Origin: Pseudoxanthomonas sp. Root630
GTDB taxonomy: Bacteria; Pseudomonadota; Gammaproteobacteria; Xanthomonadales; Xanthomonadaceae
DNA: 64,000 bases
Assembly (NCBI RefSeq): GCF_001427585.1
Contig: NZ_LMGY01000018.1
Coordinates: forward strand, 62,001 to 126,000
Reading direction: 5' to 3'
Shown here: positions 7,838 to 16,810 of the stretch, in pieces
How positions within the stretch are numbered: the stretch's first letter is position 1
How the letters are laid out: each line of letters starts with the position of its first letter
The notes under the pieces: model-generated
What the model saw: the letters and a program-made list of their open reading frames with translations, nothing else
Told to the model about the DNA's origin: nothing
Databases searched by the model: none
Program-made: the position numbers and the translations under genes

Positions 7838-7866
7838 AGTATATGCGGCGGCTACGCCCAGAGCAA
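7838..7866 (-). promoter_or_regulatory. promoter of tRNA-Glu
   Basis: On the minus strand TTGCTC (7861-7866) and TATACT (7838-7843) are separated by exactly 17 bases, giving a predicted start about 20 bases before the mature tRNA 5' end. It is one of the clearest sigma-70-type pairs in the window. Confidence 0.7.
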
Positions 7867-7882
7867 TGCACCCGGGCGCCGC

Positions 7883-9238
7883 GTGACCCCCTTGCATGGA
7901 ACCGCCGCTATTACGCCGCCCACCGCTCTGCGAACCATCCCCCGCGACCAGCACACCATCTCGCGCAAGGACATCAGCCCGAATGCGCTGCGCGTGCTCT
8001 ACCGCCTGCGGGATGCCGGGTTCCAGGCCTATCTGGTAGGTGGTGCGGTGCGCGACCTGCTGGTCGGCGGGCATCCCAAGGACTTCGACGTCGCCACCGA
8101 CGCGACGCCCGAACAAGTGCGCCAGCAGTTCCGCAACTGCCGCCTGATCGGCCGCCGCTTCCGCCTGGCGCACGTGGTGTTCGGCCGCGAGATCATCGAG
8201 GTCGCGACCTTCCGCGCCAACAGCGACGACGGCAGCGGCGACCGCGAAATGGAAAACGGCCGGCTGGTGCGCGACAACGTCTACGGCAGCATCGAGGACG
8301 ATGCCGTCCGCCGCGACTTCACCGCCAACGCGCTGTACTACGCCATCGACGATTTCTCGGTGCGAGACTATGTCGGCGGCTTCGAGGACGTGATGGCGCG
8401 CCAGCTGAAGCTGATCGGCGACCCCGAGCAGCGCTATCGCGAAGACCCGGTACGCATGCTGCGCGCCGTGCGTCTCGCCGCCAAGCTGGGTTTCGAGATC
8501 GAGGCCGATACGGCAGCACCGATCGCACCGCTCGCCTCCCTGCTGGCGGAAGCCGCGCCGGCGCGGCTGTTCGAGGAAATCCTGAAGCTGTTCCTGTCCG
8601 GTCACGCGGTCGCGAGCTTCGAAGGACTTGAGCGCTTCGGCCTGTTGAAGGTGCTGCTGCCCGAAACCGCGGCCGCGCTCGCCTCCAACCGCAGTGGTGC
8701 GCTGCGCCGCATGGTCATGGCCGGTCTGGCCGGCACCGACCAGCGCGTGGCCAACGACGAACCGGTGTCGCCGGCGTTCCTGTTCGCGCTGCTGCTATGG
8801 CCGGCGTACTGCCGCGCCCTGATGGGCTTGCAAGCCTCCGGCGTGCATGCCGAAGAAGCGCAGCGCCGCGCGGCAGACCGCGTCACCCTGCACCAGTTGA
8901 ACACCGTCGCGCTGCCGCGCCGCTTCTCGCTGCCGATGCAGGAAATCTGGCTGCTGCAGACGCGCTTCGGCAACCGCCAGCGCAAGCGTGTCGTCCGACT
9001 GCTCTCGCATCCGCGCTTCCGTGCGGCATTCGACTTCCTCGTGCTGCGCCTGGAAGCCTCGCCCGAGCATGCCGAGGATGTCGCCTTCTGGCGCGAGGCG
9101 CAGACCCAGTCCGGCGATGAACTGTCGGCCGCATTGGGCGTCGGCGCCCCGACGGACGACCTCCTGGGAGAAGACGCGCCGCCGTCCAAGCGTCGCCGTC
9201 GCCGTCGCCGCCATGGTGCGGCCTCACAGGCCGAATGA
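7883..9238 (+). CDS. pcnB: poly(A) polymerase I (PcnB)
   Basis: A 451-residue class II nucleotidyltransferase that adds poly(A) tails to RNA 3' ends and promotes decay. The catalytic head has AYLVGGAVRDLLVGGHPKDFDVATDA (the GG...DxD motif), then RRDFTANALYY and RYREDPVRMLRAVRLAAKLGFEI, all shared with tRNA CCA-adding enzymes. The extended C-terminal region with an arginine-rich tail (KRRRRRRRRH) and the position before folK favour PcnB. The GTG at 7883 gives the full frame, but an internal start near residue 25 cannot be excluded. The stop overlaps the folK ATG by 4 bases. Confidence 0.9.
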   Translation: MTPLHGTAAITPPTALRTIPRDQHTISRKDISPNALRVLYRLRDAGFQAYLVGGAVRDLLVGGHPKDFDVATDATPEQVRQQFRNCRLIGRRFRLAHVVFGREIIEVATFRANSDDGSGDREMENGRLVRDNVYGSIEDDAVRRDFTANALYYAIDDFSVRDYVGGFEDVMARQLKLIGDPEQRYREDPVRMLRAVRLAAKLGFEIEADTAAPIAPLASLLAEAAPARLFEEILKLFLSGHAVASFEGLERFGLLKVLLPETAAALASNRSGALRRMVMAGLAGTDQRVANDEPVSPAFLFALLLWPAYCRALMGLQASGVHAEEAQRRAADRVTLHQLNTVALPRRFSLPMQEIWLLQTRFGNRQRKRVVRLLSHPRFRAAFDFLVLRLEASPEHAEDVAFWREAQTQSGDELSAALGVGAPTDDLLGEDAPPSKRRRRRRRHGAASQAE

Positions 9239-9726
9239 CACCGCACGTCCGGGCCTGCATCGGCCTGGGGGCCAACCTCGGGGATGCGGCCGATACGCTG
9301 CGACGCGCGTTCGATGCGCTTGGTGGCTGCGAAGGGGTCGAGGTGCTGCGCACGTCGCGCCTGTATCGCACGCCCGCGTGGGGGCGCGAGGACCAGCCCG
9401 ATTTCATCAACGCCGTCGCGCTCGTGGACACGACGCTGGCGCCGCGAGCGCTGCTCGAGCGACTGCTCGCGGTCGAAGCGGCGTTCGGGCGACAGCGCGC
9501 CGAAGGCGAGCGCTGGGGACCGCGCACGCTGGACCTGGATCTGCTGCTGTACGGTGACGTCGTCGTCGACGAGCCGGGCCTGCACGTGCCACACCCGCAT
9601 CTGCATGAACGCGCCTTCGCGCTGATACCTCTGCTCGAGGTGCTGCCCAACGCCCGTATCCCGGGTTACGGCGATGCGCGGGATGCTGTGTCCGGGCTCG
9701 AAATGTCCAACATCCATCCGTTATGA
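9235..9726 (+). CDS. folK: 2-amino-4-hydroxy-6-hydroxymethyldihydropteridine pyrophosphokinase
   Basis: FolK transfers pyrophosphate from ATP to hydroxymethyl-dihydropterin in folate synthesis. The 163-residue protein opens ACIGLGANLGD and has SRLYRTPAWG, QPDFINAV and the signature RWGPRTLDLDLLLYG, followed by VPHPHLHERAFALIPLLE. The length is normal. ATGA overlap with pcnB implies translational coupling, the usual pcnB-folK(-panB) arrangement of gammaproteobacteria. Confidence 0.96.
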   Translation: MTPHVRACIGLGANLGDAADTLRRAFDALGGCEGVEVLRTSRLYRTPAWGREDQPDFINAVALVDTTLAPRALLERLLAVEAAFGRQRAEGERWGPRTLDLDLLLYGDVVVDEPGLHVPHPHLHERAFALIPLLEVLPNARIPGYGDARDAVSGLEMSNIHPL

Positions 9727-9735
9727 GTGGATAAT
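9706..9735 (+). promoter_or_regulatory. candidate promoter of panB with near-leaderless start
   Basis: GATAAT (9730-9735) lies 8 bases before the panB ATG, overlapping the end of folK by no bases. A weak -35 (TCCAAC) lies 18 bases upstream. The predicted transcript would carry only one or two bases before the ATG. Confidence 0.4.
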
Positions 9736-9743
9736 ACGGGGCT

Positions 9744-10556
9744 ATGAGCACGCACGCCGACAGCAAGCCCTGGACCGTTCCCGCCCTCGCCGATGCCAAG
9801 CGCGAAGGCCGCAAGCTGGTGATGCTGACGGCCTACGACAACAGTTTCGCCCGCGTCCTGGACCGCAACGGCGTGGACCTGGTGCTGATCGGCGATTCGT
9901 TGGGCATGGTGGTGCAGGGCCACGATTCCACGCTGCCGGTGACGGTGGACGACATCGCTTACCACACCCGCGCCGTCGCGCGCGGACTCGATCGCGCGCT
10001 GCTGGTCGCCGACCTGCCGTTCCAGTCCGATGCCACGCCGGAGCGCGCACTCGATGCCGCCATCGCGTTGCTGCAGGCGGGTGCGGAGATGGTCAAGCTG
10101 GAAGGCGCGGGCCACAAGCTGGACGTGATCCGCTTCCTGGTCGAACGCGACATTCCGGTCTGCGGCCATCTCGGTCTCACGCCGCAGTCGGTGCTGACCT
10201 TCGGCGGCTACAAGGTGCAGGGCCGTGGCGATTCGGCCGCGGCGAAGCTGCGCGCGGATGCGCGCGCGGTGGCGGAAGCGGGTGCACAGCTGCTGGTGCT
10301 TGAATGCGTCCCTTCGCCACTGGCAGCCGCCATCACCGCAGACGTCGCCATCCCCACCATCGGCATCGGCGCCGGTCCCGGTTGCGATGGCCAGGTGCTG
10401 GTACTGCACGACCTCCTGGGTCTGGACACGGGCCATCGCCGGCCGAAGTTCGTCAAGGATTTCCTGGCTGAGGGCGGTTCCGTGGCGGGCGCCGTGCGCG
10501 CTTACGCCGACGCGGTGCGCAGCGGGGCTTTCCCCGACGATGCCCATTCCTACTGA
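9744..10556 (+). CDS. panB: 3-methyl-2-oxobutanoate hydroxymethyltransferase
   Basis: PanB makes ketopantoate from 2-oxoisovalerate and methylene-tetrahydrofolate, the first step of pantothenate synthesis. The 270-residue TIM-barrel protein shows [35 protein letters not shown] (Mg-binding Asp), [20 protein letters not shown] and [25 protein letters not shown]. It is full length and starts at the ATG at 9744. It is the first of panB-panC-panD, all on the plus strand, with pgi after them. Confidence 0.97.
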   Translation: MSTHADSKPWTVPALADAKREGRKLVMLTAYDNSFARVLDRNGVDLVLIGDSLGMVVQGHDSTLPVTVDDIAYHTRAVARGLDRALLVADLPFQSDATPERALDAAIALLQAGAEMVKLEGAGHKLDVIRFLVERDIPVCGHLGLTPQSVLTFGGYKVQGRGDSAAAKLRADARAVAEAGAQLLVLECVPSPLAAAITADVAIPTIGIGAGPGCDGQVLVLHDLLGLDTGHRRPKFVKDFLAEGGSVAGAVRAYADAVRSGAFPDDAHSY

Positions 10557-10592
10557 CTGCGCCGCGCGCATCGACACGCCACAGGGGCCCTG

Positions 10593-11435
10593 ATGATCGA
10601 GACCATTACCGAGCTTGACGCGTTGCGTGCACGCGTCAGGGAATGGAAGCAGCAGGGCCTGCGGGTCGGCTTCGTGCCCACGATGGGCAACCTGCATGCC
10701 GGGCACTACTCGCTGGTGATGCTGGCACGCCAATACGCGGACCGGGTGGTGTCCAGCGTGTTCGTCAACCCGACCCAGTTCGGGCCCAACGAGGACTTCA
10801 CCCGCTACCCGCGTACGCCGGAAGCGGACATGAGCGGTCTCGAAGGTGCCGGTTGCGATGTCCTGTGGCTGCCGACGGTGGAGTCGATGTATCCGTTCGG
10901 CGTCGAACTCGCCGCCAGGGTGCACGTGCCCGGCGTCAGCAGCGTGCTGGAAGGCGCGCACCGTCCAGGCCACTTCGACGGCGTATGCACGGTGGTGGGC
11001 CGGTTGTTCAACCAGGTCCAGCCCGACGTGGCGGCCTTCGGCAAGAAGGACTATCAGCAGCTGGCCGTGATCCGCCAGCTGGTCACCGACCTGGCGTTCC
11101 CCATCCAGATCCTGGCCGGCAGCATCGTGCGCGAGCCCGATGGCCTGGCGATGAGCTCGCGCAACCAGTACCTGTCCGCGGACGAGCGTCCGCGCGCTGC
11201 CGAAATCCGCAAGGTGCTGATCGCCATGCGCGAAGGCCTGCTGGCCGGACAGTCGCGCGCGCAGGTGGAAGCCGATGCGGCGCGCAGGCTCACCGAAGTG
11301 GGCTACGTGGTCGACTACACCGTCGTCCGCCGCCACGACCTGAGTGAGCCGGCCGACGGCGAGCAGGCCGCACGGGTGGCGCTGATCGCGGCCAAGCTGG
11401 GACGCACGCGGTTGATCGACAACCTGGAGTTCTGA
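10593..11435 (+). CDS. panC: pantothenate synthetase
   Basis: PanC joins pantoate and beta-alanine using ATP. The 280-residue protein has the adenylate-forming motifs [15 protein letters not shown] (HIGH-like), [37 protein letters not shown] and the KMSKS-like MSSRNQYLS. The 36-base gap after panB and the same strand suggest one mRNA. Confidence 0.97.
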   Translation: MIETITELDALRARVREWKQQGLRVGFVPTMGNLHAGHYSLVMLARQYADRVVSSVFVNPTQFGPNEDFTRYPRTPEADMSGLEGAGCDVLWLPTVESMYPFGVELAARVHVPGVSSVLEGAHRPGHFDGVCTVVGRLFNQVQPDVAAFGKKDYQQLAVIRQLVTDLAFPIQILAGSIVREPDGLAMSSRNQYLSADERPRAAEIRKVLIAMREGLLAGQSRAQVEADAARRLTEVGYVVDYTVVRRHDLSEPADGEQAARVALIAAKLGRTRLIDNLEF

Positions 11436-11459
11436 CGGTGGCGAGGGTGGACGCGGTGT

Positions 11460-11501
11460 TGCACGATCGTGCACGCCGCACCGGGCGCGAGGGGCTAAAC
11501 T
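11460..11501 (+). promoter_or_regulatory. palindrome and -10 element upstream of panD
   Basis: TGCACGATCGTGCA (11460-11473) is a perfect 14-base palindrome. TAAACT at 11496-11501 is a plausible -10 element, and the palindrome occupies the expected -35 region. A separate panD(-pgi) promoter under control of a palindrome-binding regulator is inferred. Confidence 0.4.
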
Positions 11502-11529
11502 TCGCGTCCCCGATCCAGATTGCGCCCCC

Positions 11530-11910
11530 ATGCACCTCAGCCTGCTCAAGACCAAGATCCACCGCGCGACCGTCACCCATTCGGAGCTGAACTACGAAGG
11601 CTCCATCGCCATCGACGGCCTGCTGCTGGATGCCACCGGCATCCGCGAGTTCGAACAGGTGCACATCTGGGACGTCACCAACGGCGCACGCTTCTCGACG
11701 TATGCGATCCGGGCCGACGAAGGCAGCGGCATCATCTCCCTCAACGGCGGTGCGGCGCGCCACGTGCAGGTGGGCGACCTGATCATCATCGCTGCGTTCG
11801 CCGGCATGAGCGAACAGGAAGCCGACCAGTTCCAGCCGACGCTGGTGTACGTGGACGGCCAGAACCGCATCACCCACACCAACCGCAGCATCCCGAAGCA
11901 GGCGGCCTGA
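11530..11910 (+). CDS. panD: aspartate 1-decarboxylase
   Basis: PanD decarboxylates aspartate to beta-alanine for pantothenate. It is a 126-residue pyruvoyl enzyme made as a proenzyme. The self-cleavage site Gly24-Ser25 is present in [10 protein letters not shown], and [12 protein letters not shown] and [21 protein letters not shown] follow as in the family. It is full length. pgi begins 2 bases after its stop. Confidence 0.97.
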   Translation: MHLSLLKTKIHRATVTHSELNYEGSIAIDGLLLDATGIREFEQVHIWDVTNGARFSTYAIRADEGSGIISLNGGAARHVQVGDLIIIAAFAGMSEQEADQFQPTLVYVDGQNRITHTNRSIPKQAA

Positions 11911-11911
11911 C

Positions 11912-13423
11912 ATGAGCATCGGCTCCGACGCGTTGAACGCCCACGCCGCGCGCCTGCGCGGCACCCCGCTGAGCGAACTACTGGCGCGCGAGCCCGGCCG
12001 TGTCGCGGCGCACACGCTGCGTACCGGTCCGCTGTACTTCAATTTCGCGCGCCAGTCCTACGATGCACAGGCGTGGCAGGCCCTGCTCGCGCAGGCGCAG
12101 GCCGCCGATCTCGCAGGTGCGTTCCGCCGCCTGTTCGATGGCGAGGAAGTCAACGTCACCGAGGGCCGCTCGGCGCTGCATACCGCGCTGCGCGGGCAGC
12201 ACTCCGAAGCCGTCGTCGCACGCGAGGCCTACGCCAGTGCGCTGGATGTCCGCCAGCGCATGGCCGCGCTGATCGCGAAGTTGGAAGCGACCGGCGTCAC
12301 CGATATCGTCAGCGTGGGCATCGGCGGCTCCGATCTCGGCCCGAGGCTGGTGGCCGATGCGCTGCGCGATCCGCTGCCGGGACGTTTCCGCGTGCATTTC
12401 CTGTCCAACGTCGACGGCGCGGCGGCGCAACGCACGCTGGCGCCGCTGGATCCCGCGCGTACCGCGGCGATCCTGATTTCGAAGACCTTCGGCACCCAGG
12501 AAACGCTGCTCAACGGCGGCATCCTGCGCGACTGGCTGGGTAGCAGCGAGCGGCTGTATGCGGTCAGCGCGAATCCCGAGCGCGCCGCCGCGGCCTTCGA
12601 CATCGCGCCGGAGCGCGTGCTGCCGATGTGGGACTGGGTCGGCGGGCGCTATTCGCTGTGGTCCGCCGTGGGCCTGCCGATCGCCCTGGCGATCGGCTTC
12701 GATCGTTTCGAACGCCTGCTGGCGGGCGCCTCGGCCTTCGATGCGCATGCCGTCAACGCGCCGCTGGCCGACAACATCGCGGTGCGCCATGCGCTGACCG
12801 CGGTGTGGAACCGCAACGTACTCGGCCACGCCGCGCAGGGCGTGATGACCTACGACCAGCGCCTGGCGCTGCTGCCGGCCTACTTGCAGCAGTTGGTGAT
12901 GGAAAGCCTGGGCAAGTCGGTGAAGCTGGACGGCAGTCCGGTCGGCGTGGACACCGTGCCCGTGTGGTGGGGGGGCGCGGGTACCGATGTGCAGCACAGC
13001 TTCTTCCAGGCGCTGCATCAGGGCACGCAGATCGTGCCGCTCGATTTCGTCGGTACGGTGCGCAATGACGATCCCTATTCCGAGAACCACCTGGCGCTGA
13101 TGTCCAATCTGCTCGCGCAAAGCGAAGCGTTGGCGAATGGGCAGGCCAGCGACGATCCGCATCGCAGCTATGCCGGCGGACGGCCGAGCACGATGATCCT
13201 GCTGGATGCACTGACCCCCGAAGCGCTCGGCGGCCTGATCGCGATGTACGAGCACAGCGTCTACGCGCAGTCGGTGCTGTGGGGCATCAATGCGTTCGAC
13301 CAGTTCGGCGTGGAGCTGGGCAAGCAGCTGGCCAATGGCTTGCTGCCTGCACTGAAGGGTGAAACCGAAGCGAAGGATCCGGTGACGCGCGCGCTGCTGG
13401 TGGAGATCGCTGCGCGCGGGTGA
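11912..13423 (+). CDS. pgi: glucose-6-phosphate isomerase
   Basis: Pgi interconverts glucose-6-phosphate and fructose-6-phosphate. The 503-residue protein carries the family signatures [42 protein letters not shown], a [16 protein letters not shown] segment with catalytic His, and [17 protein letters not shown] with catalytic Lys. The ATG at 11912 follows the panD stop almost directly, so coupling with panD is likely. Downstream lies a REP-type inverted repeat that may stabilise the mRNA end. Confidence 0.97.
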   Translation: MSIGSDALNAHAARLRGTPLSELLAREPGRVAAHTLRTGPLYFNFARQSYDAQAWQALLAQAQAADLAGAFRRLFDGEEVNVTEGRSALHTALRGQHSEAVVAREAYASALDVRQRMAALIAKLEATGVTDIVSVGIGGSDLGPRLVADALRDPLPGRFRVHFLSNVDGAAAQRTLAPLDPARTAAILISKTFGTQETLLNGGILRDWLGSSERLYAVSANPERAAAAFDIAPERVLPMWDWVGGRYSLWSAVGLPIALAIGFDRFERLLAGASAFDAHAVNAPLADNIAVRHALTAVWNRNVLGHAAQGVMTYDQRLALLPAYLQQLVMESLGKSVKLDGSPVGVDTVPVWWGGAGTDVQHSFFQALHQGTQIVPLDFVGTVRNDDPYSENHLALMSNLLAQSEALANGQASDDPHRSYAGGRPSTMILLDALTPEALGGLIAMYEHSVYAQSVLWGINAFDQFGVELGKQLANGLLPALKGETEAKDPVTRALLVEIAARG

Positions 13424-13455
13424 AAGCGGCGCGCCGCTACGTGGACCTGCTTCCG

Positions 13456-13594
13456 GTAGGAGCGACGTGAGTCGCGACCGTGCGAACGGAACACATGCGG
13501 GAACCTCTTCCTTGCGGATCGTCCCGGCGGCGATTCGCACGATTCACCGTTGGCGACGCTTCATCCTTCCGGTCGCGACTTACGTCGCTCCTAC
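13456..13594. repeat. REP-type inverted repeat pair
   Basis: A 24-base unit beginning GTAGGAGCGACGTGAGTCGC (13456-13479) recurs inverted at 13571-13594 with one mismatch. Further inside, CGTGCGAA and TTCGCACG also pair, so the whole 139-base segment can fold into a long hairpin. Units with the GTAGGAGCGAC...GTCGCGAC core are common intergenic repeats in Xanthomonadaceae. It lies between the convergent genes pgi and queG and its right arm contains the queG stop codon. Confidence 0.85.
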
Positions 13595-14670
13595 AGGGGG
13601 GCGTGCCTGCCCAGCGCCCATGCCACGTGTTCCCGCACCAGCGGCGAGGGATCCTCGCGCCGGCTTTCCAGTGCGGCGAGTACATCGGGTGTCGTCGGTG
13701 CATTGCCCAGCGCCACCGCGATGTTGCGCAGCCAGCGCTCGTGGCCGCTGCGGCGGATCGCCGATCCTTCCGTGCGGCGCAGGAAATCTTCCTCGTCCCA
13801 TGCGAACAGCTGGGGCAGCGTGGCGACATCCAGGTCGTTCCGGGCGCGGAAATCAGGTTCGTCCGTACGCTTGGCGAACTTGTTCCAGGGACACACCAGT
13901 TGGCAGTCGTCGCAGCCGAAGATGCGGTTGCCGATGGCGGGGCGCAGGTCCTCGGGGATCGCGCCTTCGTGTTCGATGGTCAGGTAGGAAATGCAGCGGC
14001 GCGCGTCGAGCCGGTAGGGCGCGGTGATCGCCTGCGTGGGGCAGATTTCGATGCAGCGCGTGCAGGTGCCGCAATGCGCGGTCGCGGGTGCATCGACCGG
14101 TAGCGGCACGTCCACATAGATTTCGCCCAGGAAGAACCACGACCCGCCCTCCTTGTCGATCAGGCAGGTGTGCTTGCCGATCCAGCCGAGGCCCGCATTG
14201 CGTGCGAGTGCGCGCTCCAGCACCGGTGCCGAATCGACGAATACGCGATGCCCGAACGCGCCGAATTCCCGCTGCAGGCGCTCGGCCAGCTTCTGCAGCC
14301 GGTTGCGCATCAGCTTGTGGTAGTCGCGTCCCAGCGCGTAACGCGCGACATAGGCGCGTCGGCCATCCGCCAGGGTGTCCCAGGCGTCGTCGCTGTCGTT
14401 GCGGCCGTAGTCGAGGCCGACCGAGATCACCCGCAGGGTGCCGGGGATCAGGTCCTGCGGCCGCGAGCGCTTGTCGCCGTGCTGCGCCATCCACGCCATC
14501 GAGCCGTACAGCCCCTGCGCGAGCCAGTCGCGGAGATGGTCTTCGTCCTCGCCCAGTTCGATGCCGGCGATGCCGCACCGCTGGAAACCGAACTCGCGCG
14601 CCAGCGCACGCACGCGGGCGACCAGGGTCGCGGGGTCGGGTGGCAACGAGGGCAACGGGGGGGACGGCAT
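13591..14670 (-). CDS. queG: epoxyqueuosine reductase QueG
   Basis: QueG reduces epoxyqueuosine to queuosine in tRNA, the last step of this wobble-base modification, using cobalamin and two [4Fe-4S] clusters. The 359-residue protein has GYGSMAWM-type text as QGLYGSMAWM, RYALGRDYHK, VDSAPVLERALARNAGLGWIGKHTC, then CGTCTRCIEICP and CDDCQLVCPWN as cluster ligands, and a C-terminal HEAT-like helical region. The ATG at 14670 is chosen over one 14 codons upstream because homology starts near here. The stop codon TAG is formed by the first bases of the REP repeat. Confidence 0.95.
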   Translation of the reverse strand: MPSPPLPSLPPDPATLVARVRALAREFGFQRCGIAGIELGEDEDHLRDWLAQGLYGSMAWMAQHGDKRSRPQDLIPGTLRVISVGLDYGRNDSDDAWDTLADGRRAYVARYALGRDYHKLMRNRLQKLAERLQREFGAFGHRVFVDSAPVLERALARNAGLGWIGKHTCLIDKEGGSWFFLGEIYVDVPLPVDAPATAHCGTCTRCIEICPTQAITAPYRLDARRCISYLTIEHEGAIPEDLRPAIGNRIFGCDDCQLVCPWNKFAKRTDEPDFRARNDLDVATLPQLFAWDEEDFLRRTEGSAIRRSGHERWLRNIAVALGNAPTTPDVLAALESRREDPSPLVREHVAWALGRHAPL

Positions 14671-14725
14671 GCGGAAAGTATAGGTGGCCCGGCGGCATTC
14701 ACTTCCGCGCAACCCGGGCCGGTCC

Positions 14726-14731
14726 TAGAAT
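14726..14731 (+). promoter_or_regulatory. -10 element of nnr, leaderless start predicted
   Basis: TAGAAT is followed by exactly 6 bases and then the ATG at 14738. A sigma-70 start 7 bases after the -10 box would place +1 on the A of the ATG. The -35 match (TTCCGC at 14703-14708, 17-base spacer) is weak, and there is no ribosome site. Confidence 0.5.
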
Positions 14732-14737
14732 CCGCGC

Positions 14738-16210
14738 ATGTCAGCCACCGTGCCCCTGTATTCCACCTTCGCCGCGCGGGCGCTGGATGCGAACGCCACG
14801 CGCGCGCTGGGGGGCGACGCCTACACGCTGATGCAGCGTGCCGGCCAGGTGGCGTGGCAGTACGTGCTGATGCATTGGCCGGAGGCGCAACGCATCGTCG
14901 TGATTTGCGGGCCGGGCAGCAATGGCGGCGATGGTTACGTGCTGGCCCGGCACGCGCACCGTGCGGGGCGTGCGGTCGAGGTGGTCCATCTGCCCGAACA
15001 CGTCCCGGCCAATCCCGTCGCCCAGCGCGCGTGCACCGATTACGTCGCGGCGGGGGGGCGCGTCACCCTGTTCGATGGCACGTTGCCGAAAGCCGAGGTC
15101 CTGGTGGATGCCTTGTTCGGGATCGGCCTGTCGCGCGCGCCCGAAGCCAGTGCGCATGCGCTGATCGATGCGCTCAACGCGCAGGCGCTGCCCGTGTTCT
15201 CGCTCGACGTGCCCAGTGGCGTCGATGCGGACCGTGGCGGCGTACCCGGCGTGGCGGTGGTGGCGACGCGCACCCTGCAATTCATCGCACGGCACGCCGG
15301 CCTGCATACGGGCGATGCGCTGGAATACACGGGCGCGTTGTCGTTGGACGACCTCGACGTGCCGTCCGAGGCCTTCGAGGGCGTGGAAGAACTCGCGACA
15401 TTGCTCGATCACGAAGCGCTGGCGCGCTGGCTGCTGCCGCGCCGTCGCAACACGCACAAGGGCGAGTCAGGGCACGTGCTGTGCATCGGCGGCGAAGAGG
15501 GCAGTGGTGGCGCGGTCGCGTTGTGCGCGGAGGCTGCGTTGCGCGCCGGTGCGGGCCTGCTCAGCGTGGCGACGCGACCGGCGCATGTCGCCGCGATCCT
15601 CGCGCGCCGTCCGGAAGCCATGGTGCGGGGCGTCGAATCCTCGGAAGACCTTGCGCCGATGCTCGCGCGCGCTGGCGTCATCGCGATCGGACCCGGTCTG
15701 GGGCAGGGCGAATGGGCGCGTGCGTTGGTGCAGCAGGCCTGGCGCAGCGGGCGGCCACTGGTCGTCGATGCCGATGCGCTCAATCTGTTGGCGGTATCGC
15801 CGGAAGCGCTGCACGACGCGGTGCTCACGCCGCATCCCGGCGAGGCCGCGCGCCTGCTGGGATGTACGACGGCCGAGGTACAGGCGGACCGGTTCAACGC
15901 CGTCCGTGCGATCGCTCAGCGCCATGCGTGCGTTGTCGTACTGAAGGGCGCCGGCACGATCGTTGCCGCGCCCGACGGAGCGCTGCGGGTGATCGATGCA
16001 GGCAATCCCGGCATGGCCGTCGGCGGCATGGGCGACGTGCTGACCGGCGTGATCGCAGCGTTGCGCGCGCAGGGCCTTCCTGCGTTCGATGCGGCCAGTG
16101 CTGGCGCGCTGCTGCATGCGCTCGCGGGCGACGCAGCGGCATGGGACGGACAGCGCGGCCTGCTGCCTTCCGACCTGATGCCGCACCTGCGACGCCTCGC
16201 CAATCCCTGA
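14738..16210 (+). CDS. nnr: bifunctional NAD(P)H-hydrate epimerase / ADP-dependent dehydratase
   Basis: This 490-residue enzyme repairs hydrated NADH and NADPH. The N-terminal epimerase domain (about 1-215, NnrE/YjeF-N) contains ICGPGSNGGDGYVLARHAHRAG, ALFGIGLSR and LDVPSGVDAD. The C-terminal dehydratase domain (about 230-490, NnrD) contains NTHKGESGHVLCIGG, GPGLGQGEWA, DADALNLLA, TPHPGEAARLL and NPGMAVGGMGDVLTGVIAAL. It is the first of the nnr-tsaE-amidase-mutL set found in many gammaproteobacteria and is divergent from queG, 67 bases away. Confidence 0.96.
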   Translation: MSATVPLYSTFAARALDANATRALGGDAYTLMQRAGQVAWQYVLMHWPEAQRIVVICGPGSNGGDGYVLARHAHRAGRAVEVVHLPEHVPANPVAQRACTDYVAAGGRVTLFDGTLPKAEVLVDALFGIGLSRAPEASAHALIDALNAQALPVFSLDVPSGVDADRGGVPGVAVVATRTLQFIARHAGLHTGDALEYTGALSLDDLDVPSEAFEGVEELATLLDHEALARWLLPRRRNTHKGESGHVLCIGGEEGSGGAVALCAEAALRAGAGLLSVATRPAHVAAILARRPEAMVRGVESSEDLAPMLARAGVIAIGPGLGQGEWARALVQQAWRSGRPLVVDADALNLLAVSPEALHDAVLTPHPGEAARLLGCTTAEVQADRFNAVRAIAQRHACVVVLKGAGTIVAAPDGALRVIDAGNPGMAVGGMGDVLTGVIAALRAQGLPAFDAASAGALLHALAGDAAAWDGQRGLLPSDLMPHLRRLANP

Positions 16211-16240
16211 GCGGCGCCTGCGCGGTTCGGCGCCAGCACT

Positions 16241-16246
16241 TAGAAT
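16241..16246 (+). promoter_or_regulatory. -10 element of tsaE, leaderless start predicted
   Basis: TAGAAT is followed by 6 bases and the ATG at 16253, the same spacing as before nnr. No good -35 or ribosome site is visible. Confidence 0.45.
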
Positions 16247-16252
16247 CGTTGC

Positions 16253-16735
16253 ATGCACACATTCCTTGCCGACAGCGATGCCACCGAAGCCCTGGGCCAG
16301 GCGCTCGCGCGCACGCGGCCACCCTTCGCCGTGGTGCACCTGCAAGGCGACCTGGGGGCCGGCAAGTCGACCCTGGCGCGCGCGCTGTTGCGTGCACTGG
16401 GCGTGGGTGGCGCGATCCGCAGCCCGACCTACACTCTCGTCGAGCGCTATCCCGTCGAAGGCGGCGAAGCCTGGCACCTGGACCTCTACCGCATCGGCGA
16501 TGCGGGGGAACTGGAATTCCTCGGCCTGGACGAAGGTGCAGCCGTGCTATGGCTGGTGGAATGGCCCGAGCGCGGCGGTGCGTCCCTGCCGCAGGCGGAC
16601 CTGGTGGTGACACTGGCGGTCGAGGGCGCTGGACGATCGGTCCGGTGCGAGGCGGGCTCCCGCATCGGCGAGCAGTGGCTGACGCGGGTGGCCGGAGAAG
16701 CTCAGTTGCAGGCTTCAGTTGCCCAGACTGGTTAG
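16253..16735 (+). CDS. tsaE: tRNA threonylcarbamoyladenosine biosynthesis ATPase TsaE
   Basis: TsaE is the small ATPase that works with TsaB and TsaD in t6A37 formation on ANN-decoding tRNAs. The 160-residue protein has Walker A GDLGAGKSTLARALLRALG, SPTYTLVERY, HLDLYRIGDAGELEFLGLDE and WLVEWPERG. The length is normal. The gene sits between nnr and an AmiC-type amidase gene, the classic order. Confidence 0.96.
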   Translation: MHTFLADSDATEALGQALARTRPPFAVVHLQGDLGAGKSTLARALLRALGVGGAIRSPTYTLVERYPVEGGEAWHLDLYRIGDAGELEFLGLDEGAAVLWLVEWPERGGASLPQADLVVTLAVEGAGRSVRCEAGSRIGEQWLTRVAGEAQLQASVAQTG

Positions 16736-16774
16736 GAACATCTTCCAGGTTGCGGATTATTAAGGGAAAACGTC

Positions 16775-16803
16775 TTGCATTCGTGACCTGATGGTGCTTG
16801 AAT
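16775..16803 (+). promoter_or_regulatory. promoter of the amidase gene, leaderless start predicted
   Basis: TTGCAT (16775-16780) and TTGAAT (16798-16803) are separated by exactly 17 bases, and the ATG lies 7 bases after the -10 box, so +1 should fall on or next to the start codon. No ribosome site is present. Confidence 0.5.
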
Positions 16804-16810
16804 CCGCGGC

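Noticed and set aside
9190-9222. Tandem CGTCGC-like triplet run near the pcnB end as a microsatellite
   Set aside because: It encodes the arginine-rich tail that is usual for PcnB C-termini, so it is explained as coding sequence.
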